Assembly: GCA_030040965.1 (NCBI GenBank)
Contig: JASHOT010000210.1
Location: 42,313-106,312, forward strand
Source of the DNA: Candidatus Sulfotelmatobacter sp.
Lineage (GTDB): Bacteria > Acidobacteriota > Terriglobia > Terriglobales > Acidobacteriaceae
Direction of reading: 5' to 3'
DNA length: 64,000 nt
In this document: positions 34,921-44,355 of the stretch, piece after piece
How the letters are laid out: each line of letters starts with the position of its first letter
How positions within the stretch are numbered: position 1 is the stretch's first letter
Translations under genes and position numbers: made by a program
The notes under the pieces: model-generated
What the model saw: the letters and a program-made list of their open reading frames with translations, nothing else
The model's database searches: none
Told to the model about the DNA's origin: nothing

Positions 34921-37900
34921 TCACGATCGGGGAGTGAGCGCCAGTTTTGCGTATTCCGCCCTGGCTTGCTTGAGGATGGGAGCGTCGGGATCCGCATCTT
35001 TCCAAAGCGCAAAGAAATCGTTGTAGGCCGCTCTGGCTTTTGTCCGATCCCCTGACATCGCGTAGGCACGTGCGAGCTGGAGATGAGAAAGGGCTCCGGT
35101 AACGAAGTTCATCATAATACCGCGATGATCGAGCAACTTCTGGAACTCGGCGGCCGCAGCCTCGCCATTGTGTGCGAGCAATTGGGCTTGACCTCGTACA
35201 TAAGCGGGATAGAGATAGTTGACGAACGACTGGGTAATGCCCAGTTCATACGATTCCGCGATTTCGAGTTGCCCAAGTGCTTTTGCTGAGTTTCCCTTCC
35301 TCAACTCGATGGAAGCCTCGATGGTTGGCAACCAGTAAAGCTCTATCAAACTGTTTTTCGGATAATCCCTGATCAGTTGTTGCGCTAATTTTTCAGCCTT
35401 AGGATCGCCGATGCGCGCCAGAGTTAGCGCAGCAACGATTTTCGCGTCCTTGCCTTGCGATAGCGCTAACGCCGCAGCAACTCCCTTTCTCGCCTCCGAG
35501 ACTTCCCCGACCTCCGCATCTCGCAATGCGGCATTCACCTGCCACAACGCGGCCGTTTCCGGAGAGTTGGCGCGCAGCGCAGAATCTATGGCTTCTCGTG
35601 AATATTCCTGGGCCTTGTCGAGGCGGCCGTAATACGCTTCGGTATCGGATTGCGCTGAAAGCAGTTCGTCTTCATCTCCCGATCTGCCCGCGGCCCATGT
35701 AAGCTGGGCCTGCATTCCGGCGTGATCTCCACGCAAGAAAGCCAGCGTATACATCTGCACTCGGAGATCTGCACCGTTACCCTGCCCCTCGGCCGCACCC
35801 TGTGCGAGGGCGGCTTGCGCTTCGTCGAGACGGTTCAGGCAGATGTAAGTAAATCCCAGGTTGGAGTAAATGCGGCCACCGGGCGCGAGCTCCAAAGCCT
35901 TCTTGATTTCCGAGAGAGCTTCGTCGTGCTGCCCGATCTCGGCGTAGGTTACGCCCAGGTTGGTGTGCGGCACTGCGTCCTGCGGGTATGTGGCGATCCA
36001 CTCTTTATAAATCGGAATCGCTTTCTCGATTTGTCCGGTGGCGCGGAAATAGTAGCTGGAGATGCGCAATCTCTCCCGCTCGGTAACACGATCACGCAGT
36101 TCGTAGGCTTTGCTCGCGTATTTTAAAGCCAGCGATGGCTGAAAGAGATTGGAGTAATCAACCGCCAGCGCGCCGTATGCACTGGCAAAATTAGGATCGA
36201 GCGCGATAGCCCGCTGAAAAAAGGGAAGGCTGGCCGCATTCCCGTTCTCGTTTTTGAGCCTCATTCCAATGCTGTAATTCTTGAGGGCTTCCAACGAGTT
36301 GGTCGTGGCCTCAACCGGTGTTTCATATTTCTGCACAGAAGGCAGAGACTCTCCCAGCTTGTTCCGCAGCCTGGACGAAGTTTCGCTCAACGCTTTGAGA
36401 ACATTTTCCTTGCTGCTCGCCTCTTGTTCCTCTTGTGCCAGTGTGTCCCCGGTGCCGCAGGCAATGGCTTTGAGGTTGATCAAGTAAAGCGAGCCGAGGC
36501 TGGAAATCGAACCACGTATCGCGGCGGTGCTTCCGGTTCGTTGACAGATCTCACGGCCGACATCGAATGTGATTGGCGTATTTGCAGGACGGCCCATCAA
36601 ACCCAGGGTCTCGCTGATTTTTCTTTCCGGCAGCAGATTCAAAAATGGAGATTGCCCCAGATCCACCGCCAGGGCTTGTTTGAGAGCTTCGGTAAAGACC
36701 TGGTCGCCGGTCTGATTTTCGAAATCTACAAGAACAATCGTGTCGCGCTCGGAGAGCGGTGCTGCCTGATGGGAGCCAGAAATCTGCCGGGTGCGAAAAG
36801 AGCGGTAAACGAAAGCAGCGATAGCCAGCGTCGCGAGCAGTAGGACCAGAAATGCCAGCCTCCGAACCCGAACATTTTGGGCTGCGAAAGCTGCGGCTGC
36901 AGACTGTGCAGGCCCGCTTTCGATTTCGCGTTTCAAGCTTCTTAAATCGGCGCCGATTTCGGCAGCGTGCTGATAACGCTGTTGGCGATTTTTCTCCAAT
37001 GCCTTCCATATGATCGCCTCTAACTTCGCGGGAAGCCCTGGATTCAACTTGAGCGGGGAGGAGGGACTATCGTGCAGAATTGCCGCGGACAACGCTCCGG
37101 AGGTTTCGCCGTTAAAGGGCCGAACGCCGCTTGCCATTTCATAGAGCACAACTCCGAAACTGAACAGGTCAGTTCGGGGATCAAGTTCTTCACCACGAAT
37201 CTGTTCGGGCGACATGTAAGCCGCGGTTCCGACGGCGACCCCGGTCTGCGTCAAATGCTCGGAAAGTACCTTTCGATCGTGACCGGGAAATTCGAAACCC
37301 GCATCCTTCGTCTCGCGCGCTGACTTGGCGACCCCGAAATCGAGAAGTTTGGCGTGCCCGCGCGGGGAGACGAAAATGTTGGCGGGCTTCACATCGCGAT
37401 GCACAATGCTGCCGCCATGGGCTGCCTCAAGCGCGTCCGCGATCTGAATCCCGAGATCGAGAACCTGGCTGGTGTTGAGAGGAGAATCGGTGATCCGGTG
37501 TTTCAGGGTTTCGCCCGCGAGAAACTCCATCGCGATGAAGGCGTTTCCCTCATGCTCGCCGATGTCGTAAATGGTGCAGATGTTCGGATGGTTGAGCGCC
37601 GAGGCGGCTTGAGCCTCGCGCTGGAATCGCGCCAGCCATTGCGGATTGCGCGCCAGATTTCCGGGGAGAAACTTCAGTGCCACGAAACGGTGCAGACGTG
37701 TGTCTTCGGCCTTGTACACGACTCCCATACCGCCGCCGCCAAGTTTTTCGATGACCCGGTAATGAGAGACGGCTGAACCAATCTGGATATTTCCAGTTTC
37801 ATTCGCGCCAGATTCGGTGGCGACCAGATGGGCCAGGACTTCGACCGCCGGAGACTCCATGAAATGCTCGGCATTCTTGTCTTGCGCAAGCAGCGACTGC

Positions 37901-38025
37901 AGTTCGCGAATAAGGTCTTTGTCCTCACCGCAAACTTGCGCGAGAAAGTCCGCGCGGCGGCCCTCCTCAAGCTCCAGAGCCTGATGGTAGAGGGTTTCGA
38001 GCCGTGACCACCGTTCCGTCTCCAC
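34921..38025 (-). CDS. Membrane Ser/Thr protein kinase with extracytoplasmic TPR domain
   Basis: 1034 residues. An N-terminal helical extension (1-85) precedes an eukaryotic-type kinase domain at about 89-370: [14 protein letters not shown] (Gly loop), Lys118 in [15 protein letters not shown] (209-217), DFGVAKS (229-235), [10 protein letters not shown] single membrane helix follows at about 388-407 ([18 protein letters not shown]). The outer part has a beta-rich region ([13 protein letters not shown], typical of the TolB/adenylate-cyclase-associated N-domain) then many TPRs up to residue 1010. It lies two bases after the ECF sigma gene, an arrangement common in acidobacteria, so kinase and sigma factor probably act in one signalling route. 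Confidence 0.93.
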   Translation of the reverse strand: METERWSRLETLYHQALELEEGRRADFLAQVCGEDKDLIRELQSLLAQDKNAEHFMESPAVEVLAHLVATESGANETGNIQIGSAVSHYRVIEKLGGGGMGVVYKAEDTRLHRFVALKFLPGNLARNPQWLARFQREAQAASALNHPNICTIYDIGEHEGNAFIAMEFLAGETLKHRITDSPLNTSQVLDLGIQIADALEAAHGGSIVHRDVKPANIFVSPRGHAKLLDFGVAKSARETKDAGFEFPGHDRKVLSEHLTQTGVAVGTAAYMSPEQIRGEELDPRTDLFSFGVVLYEMASGVRPFNGETSGALSAAILHDSPSSPLKLNPGLPAKLEAIIWKALEKNRQQRYQHAAEIGADLRSLKREIESGPAQSAAAAFAAQNVRVRRLAFLVLLLATLAIAAFVYRSFRTRQISGSHQAAPLSERDTIVLVDFENQTGDQVFTEALKQALAVDLGQSPFLNLLPERKISETLGLMGRPANTPITFDVGREICQRTGSTAAIRGSISSLGSLYLINLKAIACGTGDTLAQEEQEASSKENVLKALSETSSRLRNKLGESLPSVQKYETPVEATTNSLEALKNYSIGMRLKNENGNAASLPFFQRAIALDPNFASAYGALAVDYSNLFQPSLALKYASKAYELRDRVTERERLRISSYYFRATGQIEKAIPIYKEWIATYPQDAVPHTNLGVTYAEIGQHDEALSEIKKALELAPGGRIYSNLGFTYICLNRLDEAQAALAQGAAEGQGNGADLRVQMYTLAFLRGDHAGMQAQLTWAAGRSGDEDELLSAQSDTEAYYGRLDKAQEYSREAIDSALRANSPETAALWQVNAALRDAEVGEVSEARKGVAAALALSQGKDAKIVAALTLARIGDPKAEKLAQQLIRDYPKNSLIELYWLPTIEASIELRKGNSAKALGQLEIAESYELGITQSFVNYLYPAYVRGQAQLLAHNGEAAAAEFQKLLDHRGIMMNFVTGALSHLQLARAYAMSGDRTKARAAYNDFFALWKDADPDAPILKQARAEYAKLALTPRS

Positions 38026-38027
38026 GG

Positions 38028-38600
38028 TTAAGTTCCTTCACTCAACTCCCGCAAAAGCCAGGCTTTTGCCAATCTCCAATCGCGCACCACCGTTTCCACC
38101 GAAATGCGCAAAACCTCGGCGGTTTCCTCGATGCTCAATCCGCCGAAGAATCGCAGTTCGACGACCTTACTTTTTCTCTCATCCACGGAGGCTAGCGATC
38201 TCAGCGCGTAATCGAGAGCAACCAGATCAGCATCGGGCTGCACTGAAACTGGAGGAGCGTCATCCAGCGACATTTGAAATGCTCCGCCGCCTCGCTTCTG
38301 GTAACCACGCGAGCGGGCGAAGTCGATCAGGATGCGCCGCATCAATTGCGCCGACACTGCAAAAAAGTGCGCCCGATCCTGCCAGTTCACTTTACCGCAG
38401 TCCACGAGCCGCAAATAGACCTCATTGACCAGTGCAGTGGTTTGCAACGTATGACCCGAGCGTTCGCCCGCCATGGAGCGCCGGGCGGCTTCATGGAGCT
38501 GCTCATAGACCAGGGGAGTGAGCTTTCCCAGCGCTTCCTCGTCTCCGGCCGTCCAGGCCTTGAGGAGCTGTGTGACCTCGTGACTCGGTGGCAAAACCAT
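38028..38600 (-). CDS. ECF-type RNA polymerase sigma factor (TIGR02999-like)
   Basis: 190 residues. Region 2 covers [20 protein letters not shown] to [20 protein letters not shown]; region 4 is the C-terminal [23 protein letters not shown]. The sequence [17 protein letters not shown] and the pattern '[11 protein letters not shown]' are typical of the TIGR02999 group that sits next to Ser/Thr kinases in acidobacteria and planctomycetes. No anti-sigma gene is visible, so activity is probably controlled by the adjacent kinase (34921-38025) rather than by a membrane anti-sigma factor. Its targets may include the divergent exported proteins at 38941-43844, but I see no conserved promoter to prove it. 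Confidence 0.92.
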   Translation of the reverse strand: MVLPPSHEVTQLLKAWTAGDEEALGKLTPLVYEQLHEAARRSMAGERSGHTLQTTALVNEVYLRLVDCGKVNWQDRAHFFAVSAQLMRRILIDFARSRGYQKRGGGAFQMSLDDAPPVSVQPDADLVALDYALRSLASVDERKSKVVELRFFGGLSIEETAEVLRISVETVVRDWRLAKAWLLRELSEGT

Positions 38601-38940
38601 TGTGGCTCAGTCGGTTAGTGCGTCAAACGGGAAGCTCAATTTACCGCACTGGCGGGGAGGGTGCGAGGGCGGGACTATCGTCGCATTTTTTCGTTACCGA
38701 GCATTGCTACTTTTGCTTCGTTTTCCCGCCTTATCAAATAGCGGTCGTTTCGCAACAACGCCGTTCAGACAACGTTCAGCACAACACGTATGAGATCGAG
38801 ACGCCAGATGCTGATGGTAACGGTTCTTGCGGTTGGCGACTAGCATCGCCGACGCGCAAGAACTTTAAAACATAAGGCTCTGCTGGTCAATGCCTCGTGC
38901 CGGGCGTCGCCAGCGATTTTCGAAATTTCTGAGGTGCGCA
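38601..38940. other. Divergent regulatory region (340 bp)
   Basis: Lies between the ECF sigma gene (minus) and the YadA-head-like gene (plus). Contains an AT-rich patch at about 38690-38760, the likely promoter zone for one or both genes, but no recognisable sigma-70 or riboswitch element. A short in-frame extension of the plus gene reaches back to 38890; it lacks homology and a ribosome site. Confidence 0.45.
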
Positions 38941-41900
38941 ATGAAGCTTCGTCTGGGGTGGGTTGTAATTGCCTGTTTATCTCTGATGATGTCGGGTTTC
39001 GGGCAGAATTCTCCCGTATCTTCGCCTTCGCTGTCCGTTCCACCGATTATTCAGTTTTCCAACATGGCTTTGGACGAAGGCGGAACTCCGCTCAGCGGTA
39101 CGGTCAGCATCACTTTTTCGCTTTATAACAGCGCGGTCGGTGCGCAGGTGCTGTGGAGTGAAACCCAGAATGTCCAGCTCGGGAATGCGGGACAGTTCTC
39201 AGTCTATCTGGGCCTGACCCAAGCTAACGGTATTCCGATCAATCTGTTTACGAGTGGCGAGGCGCATTGGCTCGGCGTGAAGATTGCCGGTCAACCGGAG
39301 CAACCGCGCGTATTCCTGGTGAGCGTGCCGTATGCCATGAAAGCTGGGGATGCGGCAACGGTTGGGGGATTGCCGGCCTCCGCCTTTGTATTAGCCGCTC
39401 CAAACACCATCTCTCCATCCGCAAACAGTAGCGCCGCGAACGCTGCGCCGGGAATTTCCTCCGCGACCTCATCGGACGTAACCACCAGCGGGGGCACCGT
39501 TGGTTCCATTCCTCTGTGGGACGCGGCGACCGATATCGACAGTTCTGTGATTACGCAATCCGGCTCAGGCAGCACGGCGAAGATCGGCATCAACAACACG
39601 ACGCCGGCCACCACTCTGGACGTGAAGGGCAGCGGCACGATTCGGGGCACGTTGTCGACGTTGGGCACACTCAGCCTGCCCGCAACCGGTGCGGCGACAT
39701 CGAGTGGCGGAAAGAATTCCGAACCGATGACCTTCACGGCATCGGCCTATAACAGCGGCACGAGCACGGCGGTGAATCAGACGTTCGAATGGCAGGCCGA
39801 ACCTGCAGGGAATGACACGAGCAGCGCCAGCGGAACGTTGAATCTGCTGTTTGGGCAAGGAACCAGCAAGCCGGCCGAAACCGGATTCCACATCGCGAGC
39901 GACGGCCTGATCACATTCGCCACAGGGCAAATCTTCCCCGGCACGGGCGACGGAACGGTCACCAGTGTGGCGAGCGGTACGGGTTTGACGGGAGGCCCGA
40001 TCACCAGCAGCGGTACGCTGCAGATCGATCCCACGGTCGTGCCGGAACTCGCTGCGACAAGCAACACGTTTACCGGCAGCATCACGGCGAGCAGCTTCAC
40101 AGGCAGTGGCGCGGGATTAACGAACGTAAACGCCGCCACGCTGAACGGGTTCACCTCCAACGCATTTCAGCCTGCGGGTTCTTACGCCACGCTGGGCGCC
40201 AACACGTTCACCGGCAATCAGACCGTGACCGGCAATGTGACCGCAAGCGGCAACCTGAGTGCCGCGGGAGTCGTCGCCGGCAGCGGGTTTGAGATCGGCA
40301 GCACTCTTTTCGACTACGGAACTCCGTTCAATGGCAGCACGCAAACCGGAGGAAACGCATTCCTAGGCTTTGCCGGAAACACTACAACGACCGGTATCCT
40401 CAACGCGGGCGCCGGTCTTTCCGCGCTGGGCTCAAACACAACTGGAAAGTACAACACGGGCATCGGGAACGCGGCTCTCTACTTCAACACCAGCGGAGGC
40501 TCCAATACGGCGGTCGGAAGCTCTGCCCTGAGCCTCAACAATTGGGGCAACACAACAGGGTCCGGCAATACGGCCCTGGGAGCCAGCGCGGGGTTCGGCT
40601 ACGATGAGTCCGCCATGACGCAGGATAACAACACGTTTCTCGGTGCGAATACCGCGTTCACAAACGGAAGCACAATCACCAATGCCACTGCGATCGGGGC
40701 AAACGCAATGGTGACCGAAAGCAATGCCATGGTGCTGGGCCCCGTCACCGGCAATAATGGCGGTACCAGCGTGAAGGTCGGCATCGGCACCACCGCGCCT
40801 GCCTATTCGTTGGACGTTCACGGGACCGGCAACTTTACCGGCAATGTCACGTTCGCCTCTTCGCAAACCTTCCCCGGCACCGGAACGATCACGGGTGTTA
40901 CCGCCGGTACCGGATTGAGCGGAGGAGGAACAAGCGGCGGCGTCACGCTTACTCTCGCCTCGAACGCCTGCGCCGCGGGAAGTGCAATTTCTGCTCTGCC
41001 CTTCACTTGTTCGCCGTTTGCAACGCTTGGTGCGAATACTTTTGCCGGCAATCAAACGGTCAGCGGGAATGTGAGTGCTACGGGAGCAGTCTCGGGCAGC
41101 AGTTTTCAGATCGGTAGCAACCTTTTCGATTATGGCTCGTACGCCAACGGCAACGCGCTGCTCGGCTTCGGCGGAAACACGACGATGTCGGGCACTGCGA
41201 ACACGGTCGTCGGGCTGCTCACGCTTCGCAATACAACTACGGGTTGGGCCAACACAGCCAATGGCTACGGTGCCCTGGAAGATAACACCACGGGAACTTG
41301 GAACACGGCCAGCGGTGACGACGCCCTCGTGACTGAAACGACCGGGTCCTTCAACACCGCTATCGGGGGCGGCGCAGGCGTTACTGCCGACGATAGCGCC
41401 ATGACCGGATCAAATAACACTTTCCTCGGCGATGGGGCCTATGCCTCCACGGGAACGCTAACGAATGCCACCGCAGTCGGATCTCTCGCGGAAGTGGGTG
41501 AATCAAATGCCCTGGTGCTGGGCAGCATCAACGGCGTGAACCAAGCAACCGCCAGCACTAACGTCGGCATCGGCACAACGACTCCGCAGTACACCCTGCA
41601 CGTGATCGATCACGGCCCCGGCGGAATCTACGGTTTTTCAAACATCATTGGCAACAGCGCCGTCTACGGTCAAAACACGGCAACCTCCGGTTCAGGCACG
41701 AACGGAGGAACGTTCTATACCGCCAGCCCGGCGGGAGCGGCAGTCGTCGGTGTCAACCAAGCCAGCGACTCGGTAGCCGCATACTTCGGGGGAAACGTCA
41801 CCATTACCGGCAACCTCAGCAAGGGCAGCGGCTCGTTCAAGATCGATGATCCGCTCGACCCGGCGAACAAGTATCTCTATCACTCCTTTGTTGAATCGCC

Positions 41901-42258
41901 GGACATGATGAACATCTACAACGGCAATGTCACGACAGACGAGCAGGGCTTGGCTGTCGTGCTGTTGCCCGAGTACTTCGAGGCACTGAATCGCGACTTC
42001 CGCTATCAGCTGACCGTGATGGCCCAGTTCGCACAGGCCATCGTCGAACAGAAGGTGACCAACAATCGGTTTGTCATAAAGACCGACAAGCCGACCGTCG
42101 AGGTTTCGTGGCAGGTCACTGGCATCCGCCAGGACGCTTACGCCAAGGCGCACCCCGTTCCAGTGGAAGTAGAAAAGCCTGAAGGTGAACGCGGCCACTA
42201 CCTGCATCCCGAGTTGTTTGGAGCACCCGAACAAGACCGCATCGGACCGCCGCGTTAA
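38941..42258 (+). CDS. Large exported adhesin-like protein with YadA/haemagglutinin head repeats
   Basis: 1105 residues from ATG 38941 (GAGG upstream), with a signal peptide (VVIACLSLMMSGFGQ). An N-terminal beta domain (residues 30-150, FSNMALDEGGTPLSGTVSIT) is followed by a Thr/Ser/Gly/Asn-rich shaft. Short repeats of the type 'NTA.G..AL' (GIGNAALYFNTSGGSNTAVG) resemble YadA-head/Hep_Hag units, ending 'TNATAIGANAMV.ESNAMVLG' as in collagen- or phage-tail-like acidobacterial proteins. The shaft contains a large duplication (40183 and 41017). The C-terminal 130 residues (IDDPLDPANKYLYHSFVESP) form a separate conserved domain without a trimeric autotransporter anchor. Surface or extracellular role inferred. 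Confidence 0.8.
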   Translation: MKLRLGWVVIACLSLMMSGFGQNSPVSSPSLSVPPIIQFSNMALDEGGTPLSGTVSITFSLYNSAVGAQVLWSETQNVQLGNAGQFSVYLGLTQANGIPINLFTSGEAHWLGVKIAGQPEQPRVFLVSVPYAMKAGDAATVGGLPASAFVLAAPNTISPSANSSAANAAPGISSATSSDVTTSGGTVGSIPLWDAATDIDSSVITQSGSGSTAKIGINNTTPATTLDVKGSGTIRGTLSTLGTLSLPATGAATSSGGKNSEPMTFTASAYNSGTSTAVNQTFEWQAEPAGNDTSSASGTLNLLFGQGTSKPAETGFHIASDGLITFATGQIFPGTGDGTVTSVASGTGLTGGPITSSGTLQIDPTVVPELAATSNTFTGSITASSFTGSGAGLTNVNAATLNGFTSNAFQPAGSYATLGANTFTGNQTVTGNVTASGNLSAAGVVAGSGFEIGSTLFDYGTPFNGSTQTGGNAFLGFAGNTTTTGILNAGAGLSALGSNTTGKYNTGIGNAALYFNTSGGSNTAVGSSALSLNNWGNTTGSGNTALGASAGFGYDESAMTQDNNTFLGANTAFTNGSTITNATAIGANAMVTESNAMVLGPVTGNNGGTSVKVGIGTTAPAYSLDVHGTGNFTGNVTFASSQTFPGTGTITGVTAGTGLSGGGTSGGVTLTLASNACAAGSAISALPFTCSPFATLGANTFAGNQTVSGNVSATGAVSGSSFQIGSNLFDYGSYANGNALLGFGGNTTMSGTANTVVGLLTLRNTTTGWANTANGYGALEDNTTGTWNTASGDDALVTETTGSFNTAIGGGAGVTADDSAMTGSNNTFLGDGAYASTGTLTNATAVGSLAEVGESNALVLGSINGVNQATASTNVGIGTTTPQYTLHVIDHGPGGIYGFSNIIGNSAVYGQNTATSGSGTNGGTFYTASPAGAAVVGVNQASDSVAAYFGGNVTITGNLSKGSGSFKIDDPLDPANKYLYHSFVESPDMMNIYNGNVTTDEQGLAVVLLPEYFEALNRDFRYQLTVMAQFAQAIVEQKVTNNRFVIKTDKPTVEVSWQVTGIRQDAYAKAHPVPVEVEKPEGERGHYLHPELFGAPEQDRIGPPR
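40183..41620 (+). repeat. Internal duplication in the adhesin-like gene
   Basis: Two copies of a module start 834 bases apart: one at 40183 (protein ATLGANTFTGNQTVTGNV) and one at 41017 (ATLGANTFAGNQTVSGNV). Both continue through 'GS.F.IGS.LFDYG', 'GNA.LGF.GNTT', NTTTG-type head repeats and 'DDSAMT..NNTFLG'. They have diverged and differ in length, so the duplication is old. Confidence 0.75.
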
Positions 42259-42368
42259 TCAAATGTCAGCGCACAATACGTCATCGATAACACCAAACTC
42301 GGGCACAACGCTTCACCGCTAATCGCACCAAGAGCGGCGTGCATTTTTTCGAAGATTGAGGAGGAGTA

Positions 42369-43844
42369 ATGAAAACGATCAGGATGGTCGGCGATATTCG
42401 AAATCAGGCAATCGGCTGCATGGTGTTTGCCTTGTGTCTGGCGACTGGCATCGGCGCGCGGGCGCAAACGTATACGACTCTGCTGGAATTCAACCAAAAG
42501 GATGGGGAGAACCCCGAGGCAGGTCTTGTGCAGGCCACTAACGGCTACTTTTATGGGACAACATTTTATGGCGGAACAAACCCAGGAGACGACGGAGACC
42601 TTGCCGGAGTGCTCTTTGCCATTAGTCCCGATGGCAGCTATGCCGTCGTCCATAACTTTTGCACGAAGGCGAATTGCGCGGACGGCCAAAATCCCTACGC
42701 CCTGGTACTAGCCAGCAACGGCGTCATTTACGGAACGACATACGGTGGAGGCACCACCTGCGTTGAGGAGGGCTGCGGCACAATTTTCGCGGTCGACGCC
42801 GAGGGAGCATTCAGAACGATCTACAATTTTTGTTCCCAATCGGGTTGCGCAGATGGCAACTCCCCTTATGCGGGATTGTTCCAGGCCAGCAATGGCGGCC
42901 TCTATGGCACAACCGGATGGGGCGGAGCAAACGGCTATGGCACGATCTTCAAAGTCACGGGCAGTTCAATCGAGGTCCTGCACAGTTTCGACTATACCGA
43001 CGGTTTCCAACCCTGGGGTGTTCTCACCGAAGCTGCTAACGGTGATCTCTACGGCACGACCTTAGAAGGCGGCGCCAACGGCAGCGGCACCGTCTTCAAA
43101 ATAAGCCTCGCGGGCGCGTTCACCAACCTATACAACTTTTGTTCCCTGCCGAAGTGCGCCGACGGCTCTGATCCATACGCTGGGCTGACGGTGGGCAGTA
43201 ACGGAGACCTTTACGGCACAACTTTCATAGGAGGTAGCAACGCTGGTGGCACGGTATTCAAGATCACGCCAGCCGGCAAGCTGACCACTCTGTACAACTT
43301 CTGCTCTCTCGCGAACTGTGTCGATGGCGACGGCCCACAGGCCGGGCTGGTGCTGGCCACTGACGGAAACTTCTACGGCGCTGCGGAAAGCGGCGGCGCC
43401 GACGGCGCCGGCACGATTTATAAAATCACGCCCGCCGGTGCGCTCACCACGATTTACAACTTTTGTTCTCAACCCGACTGCGCGGATGGCTCGTACCCTC
43501 TCGCGGCTCCTATCCAGAGCACGAACGGAAGCTTCTACGGAACTGCGAGCACGGGAGGAGTCGATGAATACTTTGGCACCGTTTACGGTATTTCCGTCGG
43601 GTTACCGCCGTTTGTAGAAACTGTTCCCCCGTGGGGCAAAGTGGGTGCCAACGTTCTAATCCTGGGAACCGACCTGACGGGTGCCACGAGCGTTACCTTC
43701 AACGGTATCGACGCAACATTCACGGTCGTTTCCGCCACGGAAATCACAGCCACGGTGCCGACGGGCGCCACTACCGGCACGGTGCAGGTGACCACTTCCA
43801 GCGGCACACTCGACAGCAACATATCTTTTCGGGTGGTCCCGTGA
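42369..43844 (+). CDS. Exported GloVer-repeat protein with C-terminal IPT/TIG domain
   Basis: 491 residues, ATG 42369 behind GAGGAGGAG. Signal peptide to about residue 32 (CMVFALCLATGIGARA). The body is seven or so repeats of about 40-55 residues with the pattern 'GL..ASNG..YGTT..GG..G.GT.FKI...G....LYNFCS..', the TIGR03803/GloVer repeat predicted to form a beta-propeller. The last 85 residues (PPWGKVGANVLILGTDLTGA) are an IPT/TIG immunoglobulin-like domain. Paired Cys in each 'NFCS...CADG' segment probably form disulfides. Function unknown; such proteins are frequent in acidobacteria. Located 110 bases after the adhesin-like gene. Confidence 0.88.
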   Translation: MKTIRMVGDIRNQAIGCMVFALCLATGIGARAQTYTTLLEFNQKDGENPEAGLVQATNGYFYGTTFYGGTNPGDDGDLAGVLFAISPDGSYAVVHNFCTKANCADGQNPYALVLASNGVIYGTTYGGGTTCVEEGCGTIFAVDAEGAFRTIYNFCSQSGCADGNSPYAGLFQASNGGLYGTTGWGGANGYGTIFKVTGSSIEVLHSFDYTDGFQPWGVLTEAANGDLYGTTLEGGANGSGTVFKISLAGAFTNLYNFCSLPKCADGSDPYAGLTVGSNGDLYGTTFIGGSNAGGTVFKITPAGKLTTLYNFCSLANCVDGDGPQAGLVLATDGNFYGAAESGGADGAGTIYKITPAGALTTIYNFCSQPDCADGSYPLAAPIQSTNGSFYGTASTGGVDEYFGTVYGISVGLPPFVETVPPWGKVGANVLILGTDLTGATSVTFNGIDATFTVVSATEITATVPTGATTGTVQVTTSSGTLDSNISFRVVP

Positions 43845-43845
43845 A

Positions 43846-43871
43846 CCGCTCCATCGTGGTCTATGGAGCGG
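43846..43871 (+). terminator. Hairpin after the GloVer gene
   Basis: Perfect 9-bp inverted repeat CCGCTCCAT / ATGGAGCGG, loop 8 bases, starting two bases after the stop codon. No T-tract follows; terminator or mRNA 3'-end structure. Confidence 0.5.
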
Positions 43872-43945
43872 GGGCAAGCGAAGTCGCAGATCGCGAGTTA
43901 GCCATAACAGCCAATAATGCTTCTTTTGAGTTGGTGTGACGTGAT

Positions 43946-43992
43946 GAAAGCGGAAGATGCGGCAGCCGGGGGGATTGCCGCCTTCCGCTTTC
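43946..43992. terminator. Long hairpin between convergent genes
   Basis: GAAAGCGGAAG pairs with CTTCCGCTTTC (11 bp) and, inside, GCGGCA with TGCCGC; loop about 11 bases. It lies between the convergent GloVer (+) and mutarotase (-) genes and could stop transcription from both sides. Neither side has a strong T run. Confidence 0.6.
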
Positions 43993-44022
43993 GTTATCGG
44001 TTTCCGGTGCACGACTCGCCAT

Positions 44023-44355
44023 TCAGTCGAGTTTGAAAATGCACTCCATCTGCAGCCATTTTTCGCCCGGCTTGGAGTGCGAAAGCGGCTGCTGGAACTT
44101 CCACATCAGTTGCTCCCATTGCTGTACCTTCGGATTGGCCGAGTCCATTCTGGCTTTTGCCTCGAAGGAGAATTGATCATTCGTCTCCAGAATCATGACC
44201 ATTCGGGTTCCGAGCAGGTAGATTTCGGCGTCTTCGATGCCTGCGTCGCGGAGGCTTTTCGTTATTTCCGGCCAGATCTTTTCGTGATGCCGCTTGTATT
44301 GCGCAATCAACTCGGGATCATATTTCAAGTCGAGTGTCAGGCAGAAACGTTTCAT
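44023..44355 (-). CDS. rhaM: L-rhamnose/L-fucose mutarotase
   Basis: 110 residues, typical for the RhaM family; ATG 44355 overlaps the fucP stop by four bases. It interconverts alpha and beta pyranose forms of a 6-deoxy-hexose. Visible: LDLKYDPELIAQYKRHHEKI (conserved His), DAEIYLLGTRMVMILE, and the C-terminal WEQLMWKFQQ to WLQMECIFKL. In an operon with fucP and L-fucose dehydrogenase, the likely substrate is L-fucose, the dehydrogenase needing one anomer. The name RhaM reflects family, not substrate. Confidence 0.9.
   Translation of the reverse strand: MKRFCLTLDLKYDPELIAQYKRHHEKIWPEITKSLRDAGIEDAEIYLLGTRMVMILETNDQFSFEAKARMDSANPKVQQWEQLMWKFQQPLSHSKPGEKWLQMECIFKLD

Noticed and set aside
39291..42234. 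Several minus-strand open frames across the adhesin-like gene
   Set aside because: They are by-products of the repetitive Thr/Gly/Asn codons of the plus-strand gene and carry no conserved motif.
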